A stretch of DNA of 64,000 nt from Bradyrhizobium australiense (lineage in GTDB: Bacteria > Pseudomonadota > Alphaproteobacteria > Rhizobiales > Xanthobacteraceae): the NCBI RefSeq assembly GCF_013114825.1, contig NZ_JAAVLX010000002.1:186001-250000 (forward strand), written 5' to 3'. A model generated the notes under the pieces. It was given only the letters and a program-made list of their open reading frames with translations, had not been told where the DNA came from and did not search any database. The translations under genes and the position numbers were made by a program. Below, in pieces: positions 37,108-46,037 of this stretch (position 1 is its first letter; every line of letters starts with the position of its first letter).

Positions 37108-38475
37108 TCACGCCTTGGCGTGCTGCTTGGGCACGAAGTCGAGCGGCGCTCCCGGCGGAATCAGCTGCTCCTTCTTCGCACTCTCCTCGAAGTCCCTGAT
37201 GATGCGCTGGGCGTGCTGCATTACCCACCAGCGCACGTAGCGCTGGTTGACGGCTTCACGCTCCTTCGGGTCTTCCTGCAGATGCGTGATGCGGGCGAAG
37301 CCGAGCGGCAGCTCCGGATCGTGGAAATGCTGCTGCCGCTTGAAGTTGATCTTGAAGTCCTTCCACTTCACAGCGTGCAGCTCATCCTTGAGCCAGACGA
37401 TACAGGACTCGCGGTTGGAGGTTGGCTGCTTGCCGAGGAAGAACGGGCTCTGGTCGACGCCGTCGATCAGACGATCCGCGGGCGCCCGGCATCCGGTCAT
37501 CGACAACAGCGTGGTGAACATGTCGGTGACATGAACCATCTCGTTGCTTTCAACGCCTGCCGGAATGTGGTTCGGCCAGCGGATCAAGAGCGGCGTGCGG
37601 ATACCGCCTTCGGCAGAGCTGAAGTAGGAACCGTCGAAGAAGCCGCCGGTGCCGCGGCCGGCCAGATGATCCTCGGCGCCATTGTCGCCGCACATCACGA
37701 CGATGGTGTTGTCGGCCACGCCGAGTTCATCGAGCTTGTCGAGCAGCACGCCGAAATCGTGGTCAAGCATCAAGAGGCAGTCGCCCCAGTCGCCGTTGGT
37801 GCTCTTGCCGACGAATTCGTCGCGCGGGCTCATCGGGAAGTGCATCAGCGAGTGGTTGAAGTAGCAGTAGAACGGCTTGTCCGCCTTGACTGATTTCTCC
37901 ATGAACTTGATGGCGCGCTTCTGGTACTCGAGGTCGCAGGTCTTCTTGGTCTCCATGGTGAGCTGCTCGTCCAGAAGCGGCCATGCACCCTTGCCCTTGA
38001 CGCCCTCATGCATGTGCGAGAAGCCGTCGCGCTCCGCTACGTAGTGCGGATCAGTGAGCCACATGCACTCGTCGTAGGTACGCAGCGGCCCGTACCATTC
38101 ATCAAAACCGTGGTCGGTCGGGAAGCGGCCGTCTTCGGCGCCGATGTGCCACTTGCCGTAGATCGAGGTGGTGTAGCCGGCTTCCGAGAGGATCGAGCCG
38201 ATGGTGCGCTCCCACTTGACGATGCCGCCGCCATTGCCGCCGAGTGCTATGGTGTGATTGCCCGAACGGATCGGGAAGCGGCCGGTCATCAGCGCCGAGC
38301 GGGTCGGCGTGCACTGCGGTTCGACGACGTAATGCGTCAGCTTGACGCCTTGCTTGGCGAAACTATCCATGCGCTTGGTATCGGCGCCGCGCAAAATGCC
38401 GCCGCCGTAACAGCCGAGCTCGCCCATGCCGAGGTTGTCGACGTGAAAAAACAGTATGTTGGGTTTCTTTGCCAT
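37108..38475 (-). CDS. Arylsulfatase-type sulfatase (Cys type)
   Basis: A 455-residue type I sulfatase that hydrolyses sulfate esters. The modification motif CTPTRSALMTGR has the Cys at residue 55 that the neighbouring FGE converts to formylglycine. Metal-site residues are visible in HVDNLG near 11 and VVMCGDNGAED near 275, with YGKWHIG near 105. No signal peptide is evident, so it is probably cytoplasmic and acts on an imported ester. ATG 38475 follows CGGAG. Confidence 0.95.
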   Translation of the reverse strand: MAKKPNILFFHVDNLGMGELGCYGGGILRGADTKRMDSFAKQGVKLTHYVVEPQCTPTRSALMTGRFPIRSGNHTIALGGNGGGIVKWERTIGSILSEAGYTTSIYGKWHIGAEDGRFPTDHGFDEWYGPLRTYDECMWLTDPHYVAERDGFSHMHEGVKGKGAWPLLDEQLTMETKKTCDLEYQKRAIKFMEKSVKADKPFYCYFNHSLMHFPMSPRDEFVGKSTNGDWGDCLLMLDHDFGVLLDKLDELGVADNTIVVMCGDNGAEDHLAGRGTGGFFDGSYFSSAEGGIRTPLLIRWPNHIPAGVESNEMVHVTDMFTTLLSMTGCRAPADRLIDGVDQSPFFLGKQPTSNRESCIVWLKDELHAVKWKDFKINFKRQQHFHDPELPLGFARITHLQEDPKEREAVNQRYVRWWVMQHAQRIIRDFEESAKKEQLIPPGAPLDFVPKQHAKA

Positions 38476-38601
38476 TGAATTCTCCGATCTATGACGCAGG
38501 CGCGGGTCATCGTTGACGCGCACGCCGGTTCGCGTCTCTCCTTGGTTGCTGTCGTTGATTTGGTGTTTCGCGCCTGTCCGGCCGCGACGTTCAAACGGAT
38601 G

Positions 38602-39480
38602 TTAGAAGATGTCGCCCACTCCTTTCGGTCCCACTTTCATTCCAAAGCCTGAAAGGCCTCGATCCTTGATCTCCGGAGCCATGGCAGCCAGCGATTCCTC
38701 GCGGATCAGGCCCTTGAGCTCCTGCACCAGGTTCATGAATTCCGGCGTGTCGGTCATCTCGGCCCGGCGCGGACGCGGCAGCGGCACCTTGATTTCCGCC
38801 TTGATGCGGCCGGGCCGCGCCGTCATGACGTAGATGCGGTCGGAGAGGAAAATCGATTCCTCGATGTCGTGTGTGATGAACAGCACCGAAATCTTGAACT
38901 GCTGCCAGATGTTGGTCAGGATTTCCTGCATCACCACGCGCGTCTGCGTGTCCAGTGCGCCGAACGGCTCGTCCATCAAAAGCACCTGCGGGCTGGTCGC
39001 CAGCGCGCGGACGATGCCGATGCGCTGCTTCATGCCGCCGGAGAGCTGGTCCGGATAATGGTTCTCGAATGACAAGAGCTCCGCGAGATCGAGCAGCGCC
39101 CGCGCCGTGGTGTTCCGCTTGCTTTGCTCGAGGCCGGCCATCTTCAGGCCGAACTCGACGTTCTTGCGAACCGATAGCCATGGAAACAGCGAATATTGCT
39201 GGAACACCACGCCACGATCCGAACCGGGTTTGGTGATCGCGTTGCCGTCGAGCTTCGCGTCGCCGCTCGTCGGCTTGACGAAGCCGGCGACGATGCTGAG
39301 CAAGGTCGACTTGCCGCAACCGGAGGGCCCGATCAGCGAGACGAACTCGCCCGGCTGGACATTGAGCGATACGTTGTCGACGGCGATAATCTTATTATCG
39401 TTGGCGCCGAACGTCACGCCCATGTCGCGTACGTCGATCAAGCCCTTCTGGGTTTCGGCCATTGCTGTCGCCATTATCAT
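38602..39480 (-). CDS. ABC transporter ATP-binding protein, nitrate/taurine (SsuB/TauB) type
   Basis: A 292-residue ABC ATPase. Walker A is GPSGCGKST near residue 52, signature LSGGMKQRIGIVRAL near 148, Walker B VLLMDEPFGALD near 170, and the switch His in FITHDIEES. The family energises uptake of nitrate, sulfonates, sulfate esters and similar anions. ATG 39480 overlaps the permease stop (ATGA), so the two are coupled; ATG 39474 is an alternative. A 126-base gap separates it from the sulfatase. Confidence 0.93.
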   Translation of the reverse strand: MIMATAMAETQKGLIDVRDMGVTFGANDNKIIAVDNVSLNVQPGEFVSLIGPSGCGKSTLLSIVAGFVKPTSGDAKLDGNAITKPGSDRGVVFQQYSLFPWLSVRKNVEFGLKMAGLEQSKRNTTARALLDLAELLSFENHYPDQLSGGMKQRIGIVRALATSPQVLLMDEPFGALDTQTRVVMQEILTNIWQQFKISVLFITHDIEESIFLSDRIYVMTARPGRIKAEIKVPLPRPRRAEMTDTPEFMNLVQELKGLIREESLAAMAPEIKDRGLSGFGMKVGPKGVGDIF

Positions 39481-40490
39481 CGCTTGCCTCCGGGTGCGAA
39501 CGCGAGCCACGGCATCAGCAGGCTGCCAACCATCCGGATGATGCCGCTACAGGCCAGTCCGAGAAAGCCGATGGTGATCATGCCGAGCACGATCGCGGGA
39601 TAGTCCACCAGCGAATAGGCTTCCCAGGTGAAGTAACCGACGCCGAACTGGCCCGAGATCATCTCGGCCGCAATCAGCGAGACCCACGCCACGCCCATAC
39701 CGACCGCAAGACCCGTGAAGATATGCGGCAGCGAGCCCGGCAGGATGACGTTGAGGAAGAGACGGAATTCACTTGCGCCGAGGCATTTCGCCGCGCGGAT
39801 CAACACACCGTCCAGCGAATGAACGCCGTGGATGGTATTGAGCAGGATAGGAAAGAACGCGCCGATGAAGGTGATGAAGACGATGCTGGCCTCGTTGTTC
39901 GGCCACAGCATGATCGACATCGGAACCCAGGCGATCGCCGGAATCGGCCGCAGGATCTCGACGACAGGCATGAACAGGTCGCGCACGCGCTGATATTTTC
40001 CGATCGCGAGCCCGAGCGGCACGCCGATCGCCATCGCGATGAAGAAACCGAGCAGAATGCGCCGCACGCTGATGGCAATATTGACCAGGTACTTGTTCGA
40101 CAGCCCGACCTGCGTCAGTTGCTGAAACACTTCATACGGCGTCGGAACGTTCTTGAAGCGGATGTAGAACTCGACTCGGTACTTCGTCCCGATATACCAG
40201 AACAGGAACAGGGCGCCGATCGAAACGCAGGCGAGTGCGGCGGTGGTGATGCGCTCACGGGTAATCTGCGCCAGCAGGTTTCGAAACACCTTCGTCAACG
40301 ACACCGTCGGAACGACTTCTGGCTCCGGCGCCGGAAGTGCAGAGGAGTTGATTGGCGCAGCTGCGTCAGCCCCAGCTTCCGCCGTGGGATTTTCCGCTGG
40401 GGATAGTTTCACGGCCAGCAGCGGCTGAGGTTCGGGATGCTTGTCCACCATCGATAACGCTACGACCTTCGCGCGTGCCATGCTGCCCAT
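39477..40490 (-). CDS. ABC transporter permease, nitrate/taurine (SsuC/TauC) type
   Basis: A 337-residue inner-membrane permease. About 85 N-terminal residues are cytoplasmic and Ala/Pro-rich, then six helices. The EAA loop is readable as IRAAKCLGASEFRLFLNVIL near residue 235. It partners the ATPase it overlaps and the binding protein 9 bases upstream. GGGTGG precedes the ATG. Confidence 0.93.
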   Translation of the reverse strand: MGSMARAKVVALSMVDKHPEPQPLLAVKLSPAENPTAEAGADAAAPINSSALPAPEPEVVPTVSLTKVFRNLLAQITRERITTAALACVSIGALFLFWYIGTKYRVEFYIRFKNVPTPYEVFQQLTQVGLSNKYLVNIAISVRRILLGFFIAMAIGVPLGLAIGKYQRVRDLFMPVVEILRPIPAIAWVPMSIMLWPNNEASIVFITFIGAFFPILLNTIHGVHSLDGVLIRAAKCLGASEFRLFLNVILPGSLPHIFTGLAVGMGVAWVSLIAAEMISGQFGVGYFTWEAYSLVDYPAIVLGMITIGFLGLACSGIIRMVGSLLMPWLAFAPGGKR

Positions 40491-40499
40491 CAGTCCACC

Positions 40500-41936
40500 C
40501 TATTGTCCGACGTTGATCGCGCCGAGCACTTCGGCATAGGTCGCCAGCTTGGCACCGTTCTTGGACGCGTAGGCTTCCGCATCCTTCTTCAGCAGGAAGG
40601 GCACCACATCCGGCTTCTTCGGGTCGCTACCGCCGACGGAATAGAAGGCGGCGTCGGCGAACACCTTGATGCCGAGCTGGCGATCGACCAGGTAGACGGC
40701 GTTGAACTTCTTGCCTTCGGCGCCGTATTTCTTCACGCCGAGTAGCGTGCAAACCGGCGAGCTGAATGGCACGATATCGCCGCCCTGGATCCAGATCTCC
40801 CCGGTCTTCTTGGGGTCATTGACCGGCGCGTTGCAGATCGGATCGGTGCCGCCGACGTTATAGGTATCGAACGAAGCAAGCTGTTTGTCGTAGTCGAGCC
40901 CCTGCTCCTTGAAGGCCTGTCGAACATATTTGTCGTTGACCCAGGCGCCGATATTCAGCTCTTTGATCATGTTCAGTTTCTGCAGAATCGCATAGTTCGC
41001 GCCGACGGAGTCGACCCACTGCGGCTTGATAGTCGCGTCAAGCGTATGCACGCCGCCCGGACCCAGAAAGATGTAGACCACTTCCTTGTTGATCTTGGTC
41101 CACTCCTCGATTTTTTCGGCTGCGAGCTTCGGATTTTTGCGCATCCACTCGTTCGCCTCCATCAGCGCATTGATGTAGGCCACGACGATTTCCGGATACT
41201 TCTCGCCAAAATCCTTGCGCACGACGACGCCGTGGAATGTCGGCGTTTTAGTCTCCGCGCCATCATAGATCTTGCGTGCAAAGCCCTTGAACGGCAGCAA
41301 TTCGGCGAACGGCACGAAGTCGCCATGCGCGTCGATGCGTTTTTCCTGCAAATTGGTGCTGCCGACTTCCGGCGATTGCGACACCAGATTCCAGAAGTCC
41401 GGCGGCAGACCGCGCTTCTGCAACGATGTTAGCATCATGCCGTGCGCAGCGGAGCCGAACGGCACCGAGACGTTCTTGCCCTTGAGATCGCCGAGTTCAT
41501 AGAACGGCGAGTCCTTATGAACAACGATACCGTTGCCGCCGCCGACGGCGTTATAGGCGATGATGGCGACGAGCTGGGTTTCGTTCTTGGTGGCCTGTCC
41601 GGTGGCGCCATTCACCATCAACGGATAGTCACCCATCATGCCGATCTGGATATTGTTGGCCATCATGCCGTTGGTGATCGGCGGGCCCGACGTCGCGTTC
41701 TGCCAGCTCAGCTTGTACTGGAAATCCTTGTACTTGCCGGTCTTGGGCAAGTGCTTCTCGAGCAGGCCGAGCTCCTTCAGAACAACACCACCCGTTACCG
41801 TATTGGTCGTCGTGTTCTGTGTGCCGATGCCGATTTCGAGGGTCTCCGCGCTCGCCGTCACAGGTACCAACCCGACGGTTGCAGCGACCAGCAAGGGAAG
41901 GAAGCCAGAAAGTTTGGACGCAGGGCCGACGCTCAT
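40500..41936 (-). CDS. ABC substrate-binding protein (SsuA/NMT1-like) with NosL-like C-terminal region
   Basis: A 478-residue periplasmic binding protein. Signal peptide 1-30 (cut after VTASA); an NMT1/TauA-like fold (about 32-345; VVHKDSPFYELGDLKGKNVS near 139). Residues about 365-478 are extra for the family and resemble NosL: Cys368 in DPICNAPV, Cys396 in FSSPVCTLLG, then FADAAFYSVGGSDP and VVPFLLKKDAEAYASKNGAK. NosL is a copper lipoprotein, so metal binding is possible here. First gene of the sulfatase operon; AAAGGAT precedes the ATG. Confidence 0.9.
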   Translation of the reverse strand: MSVGPASKLSGFLPLLVAATVGLVPVTASAETLEIGIGTQNTTTNTVTGGVVLKELGLLEKHLPKTGKYKDFQYKLSWQNATSGPPITNGMMANNIQIGMMGDYPLMVNGATGQATKNETQLVAIIAYNAVGGGNGIVVHKDSPFYELGDLKGKNVSVPFGSAAHGMMLTSLQKRGLPPDFWNLVSQSPEVGSTNLQEKRIDAHGDFVPFAELLPFKGFARKIYDGAETKTPTFHGVVVRKDFGEKYPEIVVAYINALMEANEWMRKNPKLAAEKIEEWTKINKEVVYIFLGPGGVHTLDATIKPQWVDSVGANYAILQKLNMIKELNIGAWVNDKYVRQAFKEQGLDYDKQLASFDTYNVGGTDPICNAPVNDPKKTGEIWIQGGDIVPFSSPVCTLLGVKKYGAEGKKFNAVYLVDRQLGIKVFADAAFYSVGGSDPKKPDVVPFLLKKDAEAYASKNGAKLATYAEVLGAINVGQ

Positions 41937-42466
41937 TAGACAAATCCTTTCGAACCGAACTGTGCTGGATTTTGTGCAGTGCCCATGCGAGGCGCCCCGG
42001 CGGCCATCACGAAGGGCGGCTGAGTCGCTCGGCGCTGAGCAAATTGACTGGCCTGATGGTTTGATGGTGCAAGCGACATGCCACGGGGAGCCCTCCTGAC
42101 GACCTGCAGCGGCTCTTGTTCGCGATGACCCGGTTCGCGAACTGCAACGTAAATGAAGGGGCTAGACGTCATTTGCCGTGAACTCGTTTGCTTCGATCCC
42201 GGCCGCTTGAGACGTCCGGTAGACAAACTCTGAACGGCGGTCTTTGAATCGGAAACGACGATCGTGCGAAGCGAGCAACGTATTGCGAAGAAATATCCCG
42301 TTGCTCAATTAATGGACAGGAATGCTGCCTGGATTGGCTATCGGGTGAGCGCCTTGGCTACAAATTAGTCAGCTGAATTCAGCCCCGGACGCTCCAAGGC
42401 ACGGAATCGGCCCGGCATCGACGGTTACGCCGCGCATGAAGTGGACTTGGCGAGCGGCGCCAGCCC
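41937..42466. other. 530-bp intergenic region upstream of the sulfatase operon
   Basis: No convincing gene on either strand. Open frames here lack ribosome-binding sites and are not conserved-looking. It should contain the promoter of the minus-strand operon that starts at 41936 and the 3' end of the Crp/Fnr-type transcript. No obvious terminator or operator was identified by eye. Confidence 0.5.
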
Positions 42467-43267
42467 TCAGGCCTCGTCCGACGCCGCGGGCTTGGCGAGC
42501 TTGCCATCGCGGATGTCGCTCAGCATGTCCGCGTTCTTGATCACAAGGTTGGAGCCGTGCGCGGTGAGGATACCAAGCTCTGTAAATCGCTTGAGACTGA
42601 TGGTGACGGACTGGCGCGTCACGCCCGTCATATGCGCGAGGTCGGCGTGGGTGAACGATGCGGCGATCAACGCCCCGTCGCGCTCTTCCACGCCATAGAG
42701 ATTCATCAGGTGCAGCAAAAGTTGCGCGAGCCGTTCGGTGGGCGAGCGCGTGCCGAGCATCTGCGCCAGCGCCGAATAGCATTGCCCCTTGAAGCTGAGG
42801 CCCTCGATGATGCCGATCGCGAGCGCGGGGATCGTCATCACCATCCGCCGCAGCACGTCGCCCGGCAAATGCAGCACCGTACTGTTGACGGCAGCGACTC
42901 CTGACCAAACGTGCAGGCCTTGCTTGAAAACTTCCGGACCCCCGACGAAATTTCCTGAGTGCCAGTAAGCCAGCGTGATCTCGCGCCCCGAGGGCGCGGT
43001 GTAGAACACCTTGATGCGGCCGCTCTCGATCAGGAAGATGCCGTCTTGCGGACTGCCTTGGCTGAACAGTTGCGCGCCGCGGTAGAGCACCCTGCGTTTT
43101 CCCGAACCCAACACGTGCGCGATTTCAGATTCCGACAGTCCGCTGAACAGGTATGGTGGACCGCTCCGCTGCGTCCCACTGTCGGTCATCAAGAGCGCGC
43201 CGAACTGCGCGGGTGCACCGGGCTTGCCGAGAGCAGACGCGGATTGCGACGGGTGGTGCTTGCTCAT
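42467..43267 (-). CDS. Crp/Fnr family transcriptional regulator
   Basis: A 266-residue regulator: sensor domain about 40-160 (LFSQGSPQDGIFLIESGRIK, then AYWHSGNFVGGPEVF) and winged helix about 180-250 (DLAHMTGVTRQSVTISLKRF). The N-terminal four-Cys cluster of FNR is absent. It is the nearest regulator upstream of the sulfatase operon on the same strand and is a candidate controller of it (inference). ATG 43267 gives the natural length; the frame continues upstream without support. Confidence 0.9.
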   Translation of the reverse strand: MSKHHPSQSASALGKPGAPAQFGALLMTDSGTQRSGPPYLFSGLSESEIAHVLGSGKRRVLYRGAQLFSQGSPQDGIFLIESGRIKVFYTAPSGREITLAYWHSGNFVGGPEVFKQGLHVWSGVAAVNSTVLHLPGDVLRRMVMTIPALAIGIIEGLSFKGQCYSALAQMLGTRSPTERLAQLLLHLMNLYGVEERDGALIAASFTHADLAHMTGVTRQSVTISLKRFTELGILTAHGSNLVIKNADMLSDIRDGKLAKPAASDEA

Positions 43268-43436
43268 TATTGATCCGCTCGAAGCCAAACTACATCCCGT
43301 GTTGCGTCGATCCAGACGGAGCCTCGCTCCGGTCCCCGTAAGCTCTGCAAGAGGCACGCCAATTCTCCGATGAAGGAACTTCCATGTCCATAGATCGGGC
43401 CATCGCACTCCGTGACTTTCCCGTATTTCCGAGAGC

Positions 43437-43460
43437 TTGTCGCCAGTGTGACAAACTGGC
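43437..43460. promoter_or_regulatory. Crp/Fnr-type inverted repeat in the divergent gap
   Basis: TTGTC-N8-GACAA at 43437-43454, interlocked with GCCAGT-N7-ACTGGC at 43442-43460. The first has the layout of a Crp/Fnr-family box. It lies between the Crp/Fnr-type gene and the DUF72 gene and may be an autoregulatory site. Confidence 0.5.
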
Positions 43461-43521
43461 TAATCGGGGTCTAGTTGGTTAACATGGCTCGGAGCCCTCC
43501 CCCTTTCCGAAGAGTCTTCCA

Positions 43522-44346
43522 GTGAGCAAGTCCTCGAAATCGACCGCAAACAGCAGCGGCAACATCTATATCGGCATCGGCGGCTGGACCTTCGAGCCAT
43601 GGCGCGGCGTATTTTATCCCGAGAAACTCGCGCAGGCGAAGGAGCTGTCCTACGCCGCGTCGAAACTGACTTCGATCGAGATCAACGGCACCTACTACGG
43701 CTCGCAGAAGCCGGAGAGTTTTCGCAAATGGGCGCGTGAAGTGCCCGACGGCTTCGTGTTCTCGTTGAAGGGACCGCGCTTCGCGACCAATCGCCGTGTG
43801 CTGGCGGAAGCCGGCGATTCCGTAAAGCGCTTCTACGATTCCGGCGTGATCGAGCTCGGCGACCGGCTCGGTCCGGTGCTCTGGCAGTTCGCGCCGACCA
43901 AAAAATTCGACGGGGCCGATTTCGGAAAATTCCTCGAACTCCTGCCGCGCAAACTCGACGGCCGTGCACTGCGCCACGCGGTCGAGGTGCGGCACGACAG
44001 TTTCTGCGTGCCGGAATTCATCGCCTTGCTACGCGAATTCGAAACGCCTGTCGTATTCGCCGAGCACGGCAAATATCCGGCGATTGCCGACATCGTCAGC
44101 GATTTCGTCTATGCGCGGCTGCAGAAGGGCAATGACGAGATCAAGACCTGCTATCCGCCGAAGCAGCTCGATGCCTGGGCGAAACGCTTTCAGGCCTGGG
44201 CCGCGGGCGGCGAGCCCGATGATCTGCCGCGCGTCGACAAGGCCAAGCCGAAGAAGGCGCCGCGCGACGTGTTCGCCTACGTGATCCACGAAGGCAAAGT
44301 GCGCGCGCCGGCGGGCGCAATGGAGCTGATTGAGCGCGTCAAATGA
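43522..44346 (+). CDS. DUF72 (YecE-like) family protein
   Basis: A 274-residue protein of the DUF72 family, a TIM-barrel-like fold of unknown activity. Typical stretches are IYIGIGGWTFEPWRGVFYP, SIEINGTYYGSQKPESFRKW, and HAVEVRHDSF near residue 150. The start is GTG 43522. It is divergent from the Crp/Fnr-type gene. No enzymatic activity is established for the family. Confidence 0.9.
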   Translation: MSKSSKSTANSSGNIYIGIGGWTFEPWRGVFYPEKLAQAKELSYAASKLTSIEINGTYYGSQKPESFRKWAREVPDGFVFSLKGPRFATNRRVLAEAGDSVKRFYDSGVIELGDRLGPVLWQFAPTKKFDGADFGKFLELLPRKLDGRALRHAVEVRHDSFCVPEFIALLREFETPVVFAEHGKYPAIADIVSDFVYARLQKGNDEIKTCYPPKQLDAWAKRFQAWAAGGEPDDLPRVDKAKPKKAPRDVFAYVIHEGKVRAPAGAMELIERVK

Positions 44347-44354
44347 TCAAACAT

Positions 44355-45323
44355 TCAGTCTAGCTTGATGCCGGCCTCGCGGATCAGTTTCGTCCAGTTG
44401 TCGTATTCGGACGCGACGAAGGCATCGAGCCTGTCGTCAGGCAGATCCCACGGCTCACCGCCGCTCTTCTCGAAACGCTCCTTGAGTTCAGGCAGCGAGG
44501 CGCGAATTTCGCGGCGCAGTTTTGTGATGACGTCCGCCGGCGTCTTGGCCGGTGCGAAAATGCCGAGCCAGGAATCGACGTCGAGGCCGGGCACGCCGGC
44601 TTCCGACATGGTCGGCACGTCAGGCGCCAGCGGGCTGCGCTTCGACGACAGCACGGCGATGCCCCTTGCCTGCCCCGAGCGCACGTAAGGGAGCCCGGCG
44701 GCAATCGAGTCGAAGAACAGGTCGATGCGGCCCGCCAGCAGATCGGTGAAGGCCGGCGGCGAGCCCTTGTAGGGTATTTCCTGAAATTTCACGCCCGCTG
44801 TCTTCATGAAGGCAGCCGCGACCAGTTGCTGACCGGTGCCGACGCCCGCCGTCGCGACCGAGATCGAGCCGGGATTGGCCTTTGCTGCAGCGACGATGTC
44901 CGCCAGCTTGGCATACGGCAAATCCTTGCGGCCGACCATCACGTAACCGAACTTGTAGACCAACGCGACCGGCACGAAATCCTTGCGCGGATCGTAGCCG
45001 AGCTTCGAATATAGCGCCGAATTGAACGCCATGTTGGAGAGCCCGCCGACCAGCAACGTGTATCCGTCCGGCTCGCTCTGGCTGGCGGCCTGTGTGCCGA
45101 CGACGGTGCCGGCGCCCGGCTTGTTTTCGACGACGAAAGCCTGCCCCATCCGCTTCGACAGCGCGTCCGCCAGATGCCGCCCAACCAGATCGTAGCTGCC
45201 GCCAGGCCCGATCGGGACGATGACCTTCACCGGACGGTCGGGATAGCCTGACTGCGCGTGCGCCCCGGCAATGCTGAAGAGGAGCGCGAGCAGGCATGTG
45301 AACGCCTGGCAAGATTGGTTCAT
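44355..45323 (-). CDS. Bug-family (tripartite tricarboxylate type) substrate-binding protein
   Basis: A 322-residue periplasmic binding protein. Signal peptide MNQSCQAFTCLLALLFSIAG, cut after AHAQ. Family marks are YPDRPVKVIVPIGPGGSYD near residue 30 and VVENKPGAGTVVGTQAASQS near 70. No TctA/TctB membrane genes adjoin, so it is an orphan binding protein, common in bradyrhizobia. AGGGGGAA precedes ATG 45323; the longer frame is unsupported. Confidence 0.92.
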   Translation of the reverse strand: MNQSCQAFTCLLALLFSIAGAHAQSGYPDRPVKVIVPIGPGGSYDLVGRHLADALSKRMGQAFVVENKPGAGTVVGTQAASQSEPDGYTLLVGGLSNMAFNSALYSKLGYDPRKDFVPVALVYKFGYVMVGRKDLPYAKLADIVAAAKANPGSISVATAGVGTGQQLVAAAFMKTAGVKFQEIPYKGSPPAFTDLLAGRIDLFFDSIAAGLPYVRSGQARGIAVLSSKRSPLAPDVPTMSEAGVPGLDVDSWLGIFAPAKTPADVITKLRREIRASLPELKERFEKSGGEPWDLPDDRLDAFVASEYDNWTKLIREAGIKLD

Positions 45324-45468
45324 GGTGTTCCCCCTGCAAGTGCGGCCTTCGACAGGCTCTTTCGGACAACTATGCGGTATGCCAGGTCCGGCGGCAACGC
45401 GGGATATGGAAATCACGCGCGCGCCACCCTAGCTTCCCTGAGCGTAGACCCGCGCACTGGACATCGAC

Positions 45469-45933
45469 ATGGCCCGCAGGACCAAACGCCTCTTCACCAT
45501 CGGCTATGAGCAGACGCCGGCCAAGGCGGTGCTCGACGAGCTGGAAGCCGCCGGCGTCAAGCTTTTGGTTGACGTGCGCGCCGTTGCATCCTCGCGGCGG
45601 CCGGGCTTCTCGAAGAATCAACTCGCGGCCGGCCTCGATGAGCGCGGCATTTCCTACCTGCACCTGAAGGGGCTCGGGACGCCGAAGGAGGGCCGCGAGG
45701 CGGCGCGGAGCGGCAAGTTCGATCTGCTGCATAGGATTTATTCCAAGCATCTGAAGACGGCGCAGGCCAAGGAGGAGCTCGACGAGCTCTCGGCGCTGGT
45801 GAAGCAATCGGGGCCGGTGTGCATTCTCTGCTACGAGCGCGATCACACGCATTGCCACCGGCAATGGATCGCCGAGATCATCGAGGACCGCGAGGGCGTG
45901 AAGGTGGAGAATCTGGTCGCGCCGCAGGTTTAA
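45469..45933 (+). CDS. DUF488 family protein
   Basis: A 154-residue protein of the DUF488 family. Hallmarks are FTIGYEQTPAKAVLDELEAA, VDVRAVASSRRPGFSKNQLA, and the C-terminal CILCYERDHTHCHRQWIAE, where two Cys and two His could bind metal. Function unknown. Confidence 0.88.
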   Translation: MARRTKRLFTIGYEQTPAKAVLDELEAAGVKLLVDVRAVASSRRPGFSKNQLAAGLDERGISYLHLKGLGTPKEGREAARSGKFDLLHRIYSKHLKTAQAKEELDELSALVKQSGPVCILCYERDHTHCHRQWIAEIIEDREGVKVENLVAPQV

Positions 45934-45940
45934 CTTAGCC

Positions 45941-46023
45941 GTGATTGCGAGGAGCGAAGCGACGAAGCAATCCATTCTTTCCTTGCGCGGCGGCATGGAT
46001 TGCTTCGCTTCGCTGGCAATGAC
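45941..46023. repeat. Interspersed repeat, family C copy 1
   Basis: Inverted arms gattgcgaggagcgaagc and cttcgctggcaatgac around two inner arms (gacgaagcaatcca / tggattgcttcgct). Further copies at 48330-48440 and 52251-52330. It lies between convergent genes. Confidence 0.85.
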
Positions 46024-46037
46024 CACGTGGCGATGTC

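Noticed and set aside
41936..42226. Minus-strand frame of 96 codons upstream of the binding-protein gene
   Set aside because: No ribosome-binding site, low-complexity translation, and it overlaps the start of the binding-protein gene.
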